This document shows, piece by piece, positions 7,201-13,621 of a stretch of 25,263 bases of DNA. The translations under genes were made by a program, and so were the position numbers. The stretch is taken from the IMG/VR virus record IMGVR_UViG_3300028189_000051, positions 1 through 25,263 of that record; one strand, given 5' to 3'. The notes beneath the pieces are model-generated. The model ran no database searches. It was not told where the DNA came from and saw only the letters and a program-made list of their open reading frames with translations. This DNA comes from a virus. How positions within the stretch are numbered: the first letter of the stretch is position 1; each line of letters opens with the position of its first letter.

Positions 7201-8213
7201 TCTACATAAGATTTAGTAGCCGCATGATTTGCCCCCGTAGGTGCGCCACTTAAAGTCAGAAGACCTGTCATGGTGTCCCCGGCTTTAAGAACGTTTAAAC
7301 TTGCTGCTCCTGTTATAGTACCAGTTACATTACCAGTTACATTACCAGTTAAGTCACCGGTTACATCACCAGTTAAGTCACCGGTTACATTACCAGTTAC
7401 ATTACCCGTTATAGCAGCTTCAACTGTACTAGCTACGAAAGTCTCACTTCCCACAGTCCATTTATCTGCACTTTCATCCCACAATAATGTTTTATTAGTA
7501 GAAGTACCTCGTTCAATTTCTATACCACCATCTTGTGATGGAGTACCTGTCTCATTACTGTTAATTAGTACAATATTATCTGCTAAATTAATAGTTTCAG
7601 TATTGATTGTTGTAGTAGTACCACTTACAGTTAAGTTTCCACCTACTGTTAAATTATTAAATGTGGGGTCGTCTGTAGTGCCTACAGCCTGCCCAATAGA
7701 TATTGTAGCAGTAGAACCTTCTGAAGCAGTATGACTAACAGATACCCCTGTACCTGCTGTGACATCTGTCATGTAGTTACCTGTAGTATCTGTACCTAGA
7801 GCAACTGAATTTGCTGCTACTGTTGTAGTAATACTTACATTACCCAAGTCAGTCATAGTAGCTGAACCTGTTACGTCCCCTGTAAGGGATATAGTAGGGT
7901 CATTAACATTAAAATCTAATGTACCATCTGAATCTTCGTAAGTAACAGTAATACCACTTTCAGTATTACTAGAAACCATGCCACCTACTATATCTTGTAC
8001 GTTTTCTGTTGTAGGAGTGAATGTTGCCGGCTTATTAAGTAAAGTATTCCAATCCCCGTAAACGTAGGCTAAAGAATTCCATGCAGTTGTGCCATCTCCT
8101 ACTTTGAATTTATCAGTAGTTGTATTTAGTCCTAACTCTCCTTCTAGTAGAATTGGGTTATTAGAGGTCCAGTTAGTACCGGTGTCTCTTCTAAATTGAA
8201 TTTTTACTGCCAT
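4233..8213 (-). CDS. Giant repetitive tail fibre with Mtd-like N-terminal domain
   Basis: A 1,326-residue fibre. Residues about 1-50 (QFRRDTGTNWTSNNPILLEG, then ELGLNTTTDKFKVGDGTTAW) match the N-terminal domain of major tropism determinant-like phage fibres. A TVSGTTTTINTETI module follows near residue 195, then nine GNVTG-type tetrapeptides near residues 266-301. Next come duplicated DDSHNHVIANVDGLQTALD modules, and two pairs of a 37-residue repeat (SATADQTNAEIKTAYEANAD followed by TNEFSDAEQTKLSGIE) near residues 879-952 and 1170-1243. The C-terminus is SGYATMDDVIAMAIALG. Such repeats are widespread in marine phage fibres and probably form a long trimeric shaft. AGGAGA lies 8 bases before the ATG. 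No C-type lectin or peptidase tip domain was seen. Confidence 0.85.
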   Translation of the reverse strand: MAVKIQFRRDTGTNWTSNNPILLEGELGLNTTTDKFKVGDGTTAWNSLAYVYGDWNTLLNKPATFTPTTENVQDIVGGMVSSNTESGITVTYEDSDGTLDFNVNDPTISLTGDVTGSATMTDLGNVSITTTVAANSVALGTDTTGNYMTDVTAGTGVSVSHTASEGSTATISIGQAVGTTDDPTFNNLTVGGNLTVSGTTTTINTETINLADNIVLINSNETGTPSQDGGIEIERGTSTNKTLLWDESADKWTVGSETFVASTVEAAITGNVTGNVTGDLTGDVTGDLTGNVTGNVTGTITGAASLNVLKAGDTMTGLLTLSGAPTGANHAATKSYVDSVTTAQDLDFQGDTGGALAIDLDSESLTIAGGTGLDSIGSGNTVTINIDSTVATLAGSQVLSNKTLASPVLEGAISGTSIKDEDDLISDSASHLATQQSIKAYVDAQHAAMNELSELTDTVISTPAAGQVLVYDGTNSWDNQTTTIALTGDVSGSANMDASGDVSITATIADDSHNHVIANVDGLQTALDAKADDSTTITAGTGLTGGGTLAADRTFNVDTEWVQDRVGDMFSSNTESGITVTYQDSDGTIDLDVNDPTITLAGDVTGSATMTNLGNVSITATIADDSHNHVIANVDGLQTALDLKAPLASPTLTGTPVAPTAVSNTNTTQIATTAYVQTEITELIGGAPGALDTLNELAQSINDDSSYAATVTTALGTKVATTSAQALSASANAMTISGHTITLNRADGTTDTVTVPDNNTTYTVGDGGLTTNDFTNADHTKLDGIEASADVTDATNVAAAGAVMEADTTTAAMSFVVDEDNMTSDLATKVPTQQSVKAYVDSQVASKDALSELSGTLDDIANGSTYVKSTNDYTGAEKTKLSGIETSATADQTNAEIKTAYEANADTNEFSDAEQTKLSGIETSATADQTNAEIKTAYEANADTNEFSDAEQTKLSGIAASAEVNVQPDWNQATTSVDDYIKNKPNVQYTSAIAEGNSGLVPSVGTSGQFLQYNGSWATPTDTDTDTTYTGGTGINIDGANVITTTAIALTTVQTAASELAQLALTTEEGDVVVRSDENKTYVRNSGTAGTMADFTLLATPTDTVLSVNGDTGAVTVTHDGLSDFVANEHIDWTSDQGATNLHVNNYTNTTYTVGDNGLTEKNFTATLKTKLDGIETSATADQTAAEIKTAYEANADTNEFSDAEQTKLSGIETSATADQTAAEIKTAYEANADTNEFSDAEQTKLSGIDTSADVTDATTVAAAGAVMEADTTTAAMSFVVDEDNLSSDSSTKVPTQQSVKAYVDAHTHSGYATMDDVIAMAIALG
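4483..4704. repeat. Two tandem 111-base repeats in the giant fibre gene (distal pair)
   Basis: Two units, 4483-4593 and 4594-4704, are nearly identical and in frame, each coding one 37-residue SATADQTAAEIK...DAEQTKLSGIE repeat. The same unit occurs as a second pair at 5356-5577. Confidence 0.9.
5356..5577. repeat. Two tandem 111-base repeats in the giant fibre gene (proximal pair)
   Basis: Units 5356-5466 and 5467-5577 are nearly identical and encode SATADQTNAEIK...DAEQTKLSGIE. They differ from the distal pair mainly in one codon block (TNAEIK here, TAAEIK there). Exact 111-base spacing keeps the frame. Confidence 0.9.
6289..6370. repeat. 82-base direct repeat, copy 1 (copy 2 at 6631-6712)
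   Basis: The 82 bases here recur at 6631-6712 with a single mismatch. They encode the same NVSITATIADDSHNHVIANV module, continuing DGLQTALD, in the giant fibre. The copies are 342 bases apart and in frame. Confidence 0.9.
6631..6712. repeat. 82-base direct repeat, copy 2 (copy 1 at 6289-6370)
   Basis: Partner of the repeat at 6289-6370, with one base different across 82. The near-identity at synonymous positions points to recent duplication or gene conversion rather than selection on the protein alone. Confidence 0.9.
7309..7416. repeat. Nine-unit 12-base tandem repeat in the giant fibre gene
   Basis: Nine imperfect 12-base units of the type CCAGTTACATTA (plus strand) encode nine tetrapeptides ending TG: AITG, NVTG, NVTG, DLTG, DVTG, DLTG, NVTG, NVTG, TITG. 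Copy number change here would lengthen or shorten the shaft in four-residue steps without breaking the frame. Confidence 0.9.
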
Positions 8214-8225
8214 TTAATTTATCTC

Positions 8226-9035
8226 CTAACTTAAGTCGAATATAAGGTCAGCGAATCCGCTATCAGAGGAAGTGCTACTTCCCCCATCCATTGTGAAAAA
8301 AGAAACCCCCCAAGATGCGGTGGACCCATTAGTTGTTAAAACTTTTCCAGAGTGCCCCCCTTGACTTGGTAGACTCCCTGTACCTGCAGTTGTGGTGTCT
8401 AACCAAATATCTGAGGTTCCATTATTTACTCTCTTGTACAAAGTATTAGCTGTAATACTATACCATGAGTCTCCTATCAAAGGAGAGGACGGAGCTGTAT
8501 TAGCATCCGTATGAATAGCTCTAGCTTCCCAATTAGTGGTAGTAGAGTTATATCTTAGTATGTTATTATTCGCAACACTTGTGAGGTCTACATCACTGAG
8601 TTCCGACATACTTCCAGCACCTCCGCCATTTGCGGCTAAGGTGTGGGCTGTAGCGTGATTAGTGGCGATACCGGAGGCATTGAATAAAACAAAACCTTTA
8701 TCTGCGGCGCTATACTTAATAGTCACGTCATGTGTGTGAGCAGAAGTAGAACTAGACTTAGATGTAACAGATGTTACAACTCCTGCAATTAAATCTAGAG
8801 CTTGTTGTCCTGTAATTGATACAGAGTGAGCGTGAGAAGGGCTACCCCCAGCTACTAACTGGAAGGTAGGCCCCACGCCTAATTCTACTATACTAGCAAC
8901 TCCAGAGACTTCTTTCTTTACGAATAGTCTACCATCGTTAGTATTTAAGGCTACTTCACCTAAATTAAGGTCACCTACTCCCGGTAATTTACCGGGGGTT
9001 GCAGACCTTTTTAATAGAATCTTTTGGTTAGGCAT
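8226..9035 (-). CDS. Tail fibre protein with shared ILLKR attachment domain
   Basis: A 269-residue protein. Residues 1-52 (QKILLKRSATPGKLPGVGDL, then NLGEVALNTNDGRLFVKKE) form a short N-terminal module also seen in the 726-residue protein (NKILLKRRDGTDTTPTLEFG) and, more distantly, the 1,326-residue fibre (KIQFRRDTG). It probably anchors each fibre to the tail. The middle carries a histidine-rich turn (GGSPSHAHSVSITGQQAL and SAHTHDVTIKY), as in many phage fibre shafts that bind metal ions, and a MSELSDVDLTS segment. The end reads FTMDGGSSTSSDSGFADLIF. The gene lies 6 bases after the 726-residue gene with no strong binding site of its own, so it may rely on translational coupling. Confidence 0.7.
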   Translation of the reverse strand: MPNQKILLKRSATPGKLPGVGDLNLGEVALNTNDGRLFVKKEVSGVASIVELGVGPTFQLVAGGSPSHAHSVSITGQQALDLIAGVVTSVTSKSSSTSAHTHDVTIKYSAADKGFVLFNASGIATNHATAHTLAANGGGAGSMSELSDVDLTSVANNNILRYNSTTTNWEARAIHTDANTAPSSPLIGDSWYSITANTLYKRVNNGTSDIWLDTTTAGTGSLPSQGGHSGKVLTTNGSTASWGVSFFTMDGGSSTSSDSGFADLIFDLS

Positions 9036-9041
9036 ATTAGC

Positions 9042-11222
9042 TTACCAAGTACCGCCGTCAAGAGTGTCCGTAACTTGGAACTCGTATCCACCGCTACCGG
9101 CAGCTTTAACCATTAATAGCTTATCTAGGTCTGCTGCTACTAATGAATCTGGAGTACCGCCTGTATCTCCTACTGCGCTTGCCCAGATCTTATCATAAAC
9201 TTTCTGCCATTGAACATCTCTGTTAATAGTATCACTACCAATTCTAACATGGTTAGCTCTAAAGTCTGCGTAACTATTGATTGTTGTTGCGGACCCTGGG
9301 TTAGTGCTACCTAAGTCGTCAGAAATGATTATCTGGTCTGTAGATTCATCCCATACCATACCACCGTACTTGCGTACAAAAGAACCACCACTAGCAACTG
9401 CTCTAGCCCATGATACTCCGAAATCTGATACTGTAGCTGAGCTTGGAGCGGAGCTTACATCACCCAAGATTAGAATATTATCATCTACTTGAATAGTTTC
9501 TGTGTTAATAGTGGTTGTAGTACCATTAACAGTTAAATTTCCTGCAACAGTTAAAGCGCCTGTCTTAATATCAACATTACCTGATTTATCGATTTCAAAC
9601 TTACTAGTTCCGTAGCCCGTTTGTACTTTAAATAGGTTAGAGTCCCCATAGACCGCTTCACCAGTAGCCGTAGTAGTAGCATTAGAGCTTAATACTAAAG
9701 AACTATTGTTAGTTACAGAATCTACTTCATATGGAACACCATCAATTTTAATAGCATCCCCTGCTACTAACTCAGTATTAAATAAAGTTCCTGTACCACT
9801 TACTGCAGTACTACCTGTAGTTACTGCAACAGTACCTGTTAACGTTACATTTAATCCACCAGTAGAAGTAACTAAAGAATTGATTGTTCCGCCTGTTAAA
9901 ACAACGCCATCAATAGTACCAGAGTCAATATCTACTTTAGTAATGTTAACTTCGCCAGTACCTGCCGGAGTAAGATTAATGTTTCCATTAGCATCAAGAG
10001 AGGTAATAGTATTACCATCAATCTTAATGTTATCTACTTCTACTGCATCAGTAAACTTAGCGTAACCAGCAACTGTGAAGTCTGCATCGCCTGTAGCGCC
10101 ACCTGTATGTGGGAAACTAACATCTGCATCTGAAGCTACTATAATTGCGGAAGTTCCGTCTTGTTTAATATTTACGCCAGTCTTACCATCTACGGTAATA
10201 GCTCCAACACTAGTATTAAAGTTAGAAGCTGCTGCTGCATCTAAACTGATAGTTCCTGTAGTATCTACAAGTATACCCTTTGATCCAGCATCAATATCGA
10301 TTCCACCAGCCGCGTTAGACGCTTGAATTCGTACTGCATCAGCTGCATTTTCACCCCCAGAAATAGATACACTCTTAGTAGTTGCCGTTAGTGCAACGTC
10401 TCCAGCTGAAGAAGTAATATCGATTAATGCTGCTGCATCTACATCTACTCCACCAGTTGAATCAATGTTTATTGCTGAAGTACCTGTACCAGCTGAATTA
10501 ATTTCTACTGTAGTATCTGAATGAGAAGAGTCTGCATGTAATTTAACAGCTCCTGCACTTGATCCTTTACCAGTAATGGTTACCTTATCATTATTTGATG
10601 TAATAGTAACAGCTTTAGCTGATCCTGTAGCATCAATAGATACAGTACCCGCTGAATTAATATCTACCCCTTGAGAGCCAGCACTAATTTCTACACCTGC
10701 TCCGGTAGTATCAGCATCAATTATTACTTTACCTGTACCTGTAGTAATAAGCGTAACTCCGCCATTAGTGCCTGTAGGGGTTAATTTACCCCCGGACCCA
10801 TCAGTTTCTAATTTAATAGAGCCTGTTATAAATCCGTTATTTGCCCAAACTAAGTCTGTACTGTCTTGTACTTTAAGTTGGTCTGTCCATGTACCGCCAT
10901 CTAATGTAGCAATAACTAAATTGCCACCATCTTGGTACATCTTTGTTTTGTCCGCACTATTATCTTCAAAGAATAATGATTGCGATTTTGAAGCACTAGT
11001 GCCTCCAAGAATTATATCTTGAGATACTGTTTGACTACCTGCTACAGTAGATAGAGATAGGAAGGAGCCCTCGCCTGCAATCTCTAGTACACCCCCGCCT
11101 ATAGCGTTGGTACCAATGTATAATTTTTGTACGAGCTGATTCCAACCTAACTCACCAAATTCCAGGGTAGGGGTAGTATCCGTGCCGTCACGACGTTTTA
11201 GTAAAATTTTATTATAAGCCAT
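9042..11222 (-). CDS. Long beta-repeat tail fibre or filament protein
   Basis: A 726-residue protein. The N-terminus (KILLKRRDGTDTTPTLEFGE, then LGWNQLVQKLYIG) is the shared attachment module. Residues about 150-400 are a regular series of short strands (KVIIDADTTGAGVEISAGS, GVDINSAGTVSIDATGS, AITVDGKTGVNIKQDG) of the kind expected for a beta-helix or stacked trimeric shaft. Around residues 455-515 comes a VTTGSTAVSGTGTLFNTEL module, followed by GNLTVNGTTTTINTETIQVD, which is shared with the giant fibre. The C-terminus is YEFQVTDTLDGGTW. AAGGAA lies 5 bases before the ATG. It follows the 246-residue gene by 30 bases in the same unit. Function: structural fibre; receptor unknown. Confidence 0.8.
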   Translation of the reverse strand: MAYNKILLKRRDGTDTTPTLEFGELGWNQLVQKLYIGTNAIGGGVLEIAGEGSFLSLSTVAGSQTVSQDIILGGTSASKSQSLFFEDNSADKTKMYQDGGNLVIATLDGGTWTDQLKVQDSTDLVWANNGFITGSIKLETDGSGGKLTPTGTNGGVTLITTGTGKVIIDADTTGAGVEISAGSQGVDINSAGTVSIDATGSAKAVTITSNNDKVTITGKGSSAGAVKLHADSSHSDTTVEINSAGTGTSAINIDSTGGVDVDAAALIDITSSAGDVALTATTKSVSISGGENAADAVRIQASNAAGGIDIDAGSKGILVDTTGTISLDAAAASNFNTSVGAITVDGKTGVNIKQDGTSAIIVASDADVSFPHTGGATGDADFTVAGYAKFTDAVEVDNIKIDGNTITSLDANGNINLTPAGTGEVNITKVDIDSGTIDGVVLTGGTINSLVTSTGGLNVTLTGTVAVTTGSTAVSGTGTLFNTELVAGDAIKIDGVPYEVDSVTNNSSLVLSSNATTTATGEAVYGDSNLFKVQTGYGTSKFEIDKSGNVDIKTGALTVAGNLTVNGTTTTINTETIQVDDNILILGDVSSAPSSATVSDFGVSWARAVASGGSFVRKYGGMVWDESTDQIIISDDLGSTNPGSATTINSYADFRANHVRIGSDTINRDVQWQKVYDKIWASAVGDTGGTPDSLVAADLDKLLMVKAAGSGGYEFQVTDTLDGGTW

Positions 11223-11252
11223 TTTATTTCCTTTTTAAAAGTTGATAACCTA

Positions 11253-11993
11253 CTACCAGACTCCACCGTTTAAGATTTCATTGTCTGTACTAGCATAGGT
11301 AAAAGTGGAAGTAGTAGAGATGCCTTCTTCGACATAACCGGCTAAAGCGACTGGTCTCCAGTCTGCTATTGTCCAATAATGTCCAGCTCCCGTACATGCG
11401 GTTTCCGTTATATGTGTTGTTACTTTAGCTCCTGTAATTAAACTCCTGCAGTAAGCTTCCGAGGCAGGTACGTCTCCTGAATAGACAAATAGTTTGTCAT
11501 CATCGGTATCATACCATAAGTCACCAATATTTAACTCTTTCGCGTTATCTAGTGGGGCTTCGGGGGTTTGGTAAAAGTTATCTAACCTTGAAAGTGCAGC
11601 TTTTGCCTCTGCTGCGGCCCTGACTGCAGTATCTACTGCAGCTTGTCCATCGGACATGCCAGGGTATGGAGGAATTTGTGCAATATCTACTAAATTAGCA
11701 GCATTTTCTGTCACAGTTCCCATAATATCAAAATATGTATGTCCAGTATCGGGGTTTCTCGCTATAAAGCGGTACTGACTTTCTGTAGACCCTCGAGTAT
11801 TAGGCCACAAAGAAACTACCGAGACACCAGAAGCATTAGTAGTTGATACAACCTTAGCAGGAACTACATAAGTGTCCCCTGAGATTGTGTCAACTTCTGT
11901 GCGGTCTAAAACCACAACTATCAATGCTCCCTCAACATCATTACCGTTGCTATCTGTTACCTTAATAGTAATGTCGTAAGTTGGTAATGACAT
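11253..11993 (-). CDS. Tail protein with Ig/prealbumin-like beta-sandwich, first gene of second unit
   Basis: A 246-residue protein. Residues 1-105 (YDITIKVTDSNGNDVEGALI, followed by VVVLDRTEV, then STTNASGVSVVSLWPNTRG) look like a carboxypeptidase-regulatory or Ig-like sandwich, as found at phage tail tips. A short Ala-rich helix follows (AAVDTAVRAAAEAKAALSRL). Next is a GDLWYDTDDDKLFVYSGD module normally followed by a 'W' strand, here interrupted by a segment with two cysteines (AYCRSL, TACTGAGHYW). It ends STDNEILNGGVW. It is the first gene after the internal promoter, with an AAAGGA site 12 bases upstream of the ATG, which is rather far. Probably a structural or adhesin component; the exact role is not recognised. 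Confidence 0.65.
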   Translation of the reverse strand: MSLPTYDITIKVTDSNGNDVEGALIVVVLDRTEVDTISGDTYVVPAKVVSTTNASGVSVVSLWPNTRGSTESQYRFIARNPDTGHTYFDIMGTVTENAANLVDIAQIPPYPGMSDGQAAVDTAVRAAAEAKAALSRLDNFYQTPEAPLDNAKELNIGDLWYDTDDDKLFVYSGDVPASEAYCRSLITGAKVTTHITETACTGAGHYWTIADWRPVALAGYVEEGISTTSTFTYASTDNEILNGGVW

Positions 11994-12016
11994 ATTTTAT
12001 TTAAATCCTTTGAAAT

Positions 12017-12039
12017 ATGAAAATTATTAATAATTTCAT
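12017..12039. repeat. Palindrome in the leader of the second unit
   Basis: A perfect 16-base palindrome (AAATTATTAATAATTT, 12021-12036) is flanked by ATG and CAT, giving a 23-base near-perfect inverted repeat with one unpaired base. It lies just downstream of the predicted start of transcription and would form an AU-only hairpin at the 5' end of the mRNA. It could stabilise the message or bind a dimeric regulator. Confidence 0.7.
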
Positions 12040-12050
12040 TTATAGGGATA

Positions 12051-12079
12051 ATTATACACGTTCTTCTAAAAAATGTAAA
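12051..12079 (-). promoter_or_regulatory. Internal sigma70-type promoter for the second tail unit
   Basis: Minus strand: TTTACA (12074-12079), a 17-base spacer, then TATAAT (12051-12056). The -35 has one departure from TTGACA and the -10 is perfect. It lies between a terminator and the 246-residue gene in one of the few long intergenic gaps. A TATAAATG box just downstream (12037-12044) resembles a T4-type late promoter but is a weaker explanation. Confidence 0.8.
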
Positions 12080-12094
12080 CTAAAAATTTAGAAA

Positions 12095-12124
12095 AGTAAA
12101 AGGGGTGCCGAAGATACCCCTTTA
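12095..12124 (-). terminator. Hairpin terminator with C(UUCG)G loop after the 493-residue gene
   Basis: Read on the minus strand, AAAGGGGT pairs with ACCCCTTT around a centre that contains C(UUCG)G, a very stable tetraloop, with a small internal loop. TTTTACTTTT follows. It starts within a few bases of the stop codon of the fibre gene at 12128 and precedes the internal promoter, so it separates two transcription units. Confidence 0.85.
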
Positions 12125-12127
12125 ATT

Positions 12128-13609
12128 TTAACTCTGAGTACCTACGATGCTACCATCTGTATCCGAAGCAGGGGCTGAGTTTTTCATTCTTAAGTCCCCC
12201 GTAGCATCCACCCATAGGTGATATACCCCAAGAACTAAATGCCCGGTATTATACCCTCCACCATCAATCTCTACCGTACCATCATTTTTAATAGCCATCT
12301 TTTCAGTTGCCGCAGAACTAATTCTCTCGAAATAAGTAGTATCAGTATAATCACTAGTCAAGTCCTCAGTTAAAACTAAAATACTTGAGCTTGTAATAGA
12401 TTGGACTTCTTTTATTTCCCAAGTTCCACCGGCTGATGCTTTAATACGAATTACATCTCCTACCACTATATTACCTGAAGTAAACTTACTATCATGACTC
12501 TGTACTGTATTTAAAGTACCCGCTGCTACTGAGTATTGAGAAGTTGCCCCAAAGTTTACAGCTTCGGAAGCATTTCTGAAAGATGCGTGATCTTCGGAAG
12601 CCATTTTTGTTCCTTGAACAGTTCCGCTTGAGGTTACTTTAAAAGTAGAGACAACATCACTATTTGTAATACTTAAGAGATCAGCAGTATCTGTAGAATA
12701 CTGAGAAATAGAAACTGCAGGTACGGTACTTCCACTTGTAGTTTTTGTTACTGATAATTTTTTACCTTCTAAACTATCACTAACTATAGTGGTATTAAGA
12801 ATGTTAGGGATAGTAATAAATGAAGAAGCTGTAGTATGTGCTATACTTCCGGTAGTAATACTTATGCTCCCTACCTCTATTGAGGTCATTGAAGTCACTG
12901 TAGGGTTAGTAAAAGTACTATTTGATATAGTAACACTATCTAAGGTACCCCCTGTAGCTGCTATGGAACTACTGGCTTGAGTGGCTAAGGTACCTAGTCC
13001 TAGAGCTACTCTAGCACCAGCTGCTGTTGCAGAGCCTGTTCCTCCATATGCCAAGGGTATAGCTACTCCGTTCCAAGCTCCAGAAGTAATAGTACCTACT
13101 GTAGCTAGGTTGGTGGAGCCTACCCAAGAGTTTATAGATACGTTATCTACGTTACCCAGTCCAAGCGCTATCTGTGCGGCGCTTGCGGTAGTTGCTCCAG
13201 TACCCCCTTTAGCTACTGGGATGGCAGTGCCACCCCAACTTCCTACAGTAATAGTGCCTAAAGTAGTTACATTTGATGAGCCTCCCCAAGAGTTTATAGA
13301 TACATTATCAACATTATCCAAACTCCAAGCAGTTTTAGAAGCCGCAATACTTGTAGCCCCTGTGCCTCCTTGTACCTCTGATATAGGGGTAGAGAGAGAA
13401 GTAATAGTACCATTAGTAATGTAAATACTATCAGCTTCTATTTTAGATTGACTAAGTTTTAGTTTTGAGGCATTGCCTTCTCCATCATAAACTATCTGTC
13501 CTGTAGTTGCTGGTAGCCCTGTGCCAGAAGATATAAGAGTAGCTGTTCCTAAGTGCAGTACGTCTTTATAAGTATCTGCAGGTGTTTTATCTTGTAAATT
13601 ATTTGCCAT
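12128..13609 (-). CDS. Tail fibre with three GGTGAT repeats
   Basis: A 493-residue fibre. Three repeats start at residues 81, 135 and 189, exactly 54 residues apart: GGTGATSIAASKTAWSLDNV, GGTGATTASAAQIALGLGNV and GGTGSATAAGARVALGLGTL. The first two continue into DNVSINSW and a TLGTITVGSWGG-type stretch. This is the classic 'GGTGATTaadAr.aLGLg' repeat of phage fibre shafts. The middle (about residues 215-330) is Ser/Thr-rich beta structure, followed by an SSGNIVVGDVIRI-like module. The C-terminus, LVLGVYHLWVDATGDLRM followed by KNSAPASDTDGSIVGTQS, is a tip domain I have seen in marine phage proteins. AGGA lies 7 bases before the ATG. It is the last gene of the tape measure transcription unit. 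Confidence 0.8.
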   Translation of the reverse strand: MANNLQDKTPADTYKDVLHLGTATLISSGTGLPATTGQIVYDGEGNASKLKLSQSKIEADSIYITNGTITSLSTPISEVQGGTGATSIAASKTAWSLDNVDNVSINSWGGSSNVTTLGTITVGSWGGTAIPVAKGGTGATTASAAQIALGLGNVDNVSINSWVGSTNLATVGTITSGAWNGVAIPLAYGGTGSATAAGARVALGLGTLATQASSSIAATGGTLDSVTISNSTFTNPTVTSMTSIEVGSISITTGSIAHTTASSFITIPNILNTTIVSDSLEGKKLSVTKTTSGSTVPAVSISQYSTDTADLLSITNSDVVSTFKVTSSGTVQGTKMASEDHASFRNASEAVNFGATSQYSVAAGTLNTVQSHDSKFTSGNIVVGDVIRIKASAGGTWEIKEVQSITSSSILVLTEDLTSDYTDTTYFERISSAATEKMAIKNDGTVEIDGGGYNTGHLVLGVYHLWVDATGDLRMKNSAPASDTDGSIVGTQS

Positions 13610-13621
13610 ATTATTGTCCTA

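Noticed and set aside
7309-7416. CRISPR-like or regulatory direct repeats
   Set aside because: Units are 12 bases, adjoining, without spacers, and in frame with the fibre gene, so they are coding repeats.
7270-7734. Plus-strand 154-codon frame with PVTLPVTLPV repeats
   Set aside because: It is the antisense of the TG tetrapeptide repeat and fibre coding sequence.
4233-8213. Diversity-generating retroelement target, suggested by the Mtd-like N-terminus
   Set aside because: There is no C-type lectin tip, no template repeat with adenine-specific differences and no reverse transcriptase in the window; the N-terminal domain alone is common in ordinary fibres.
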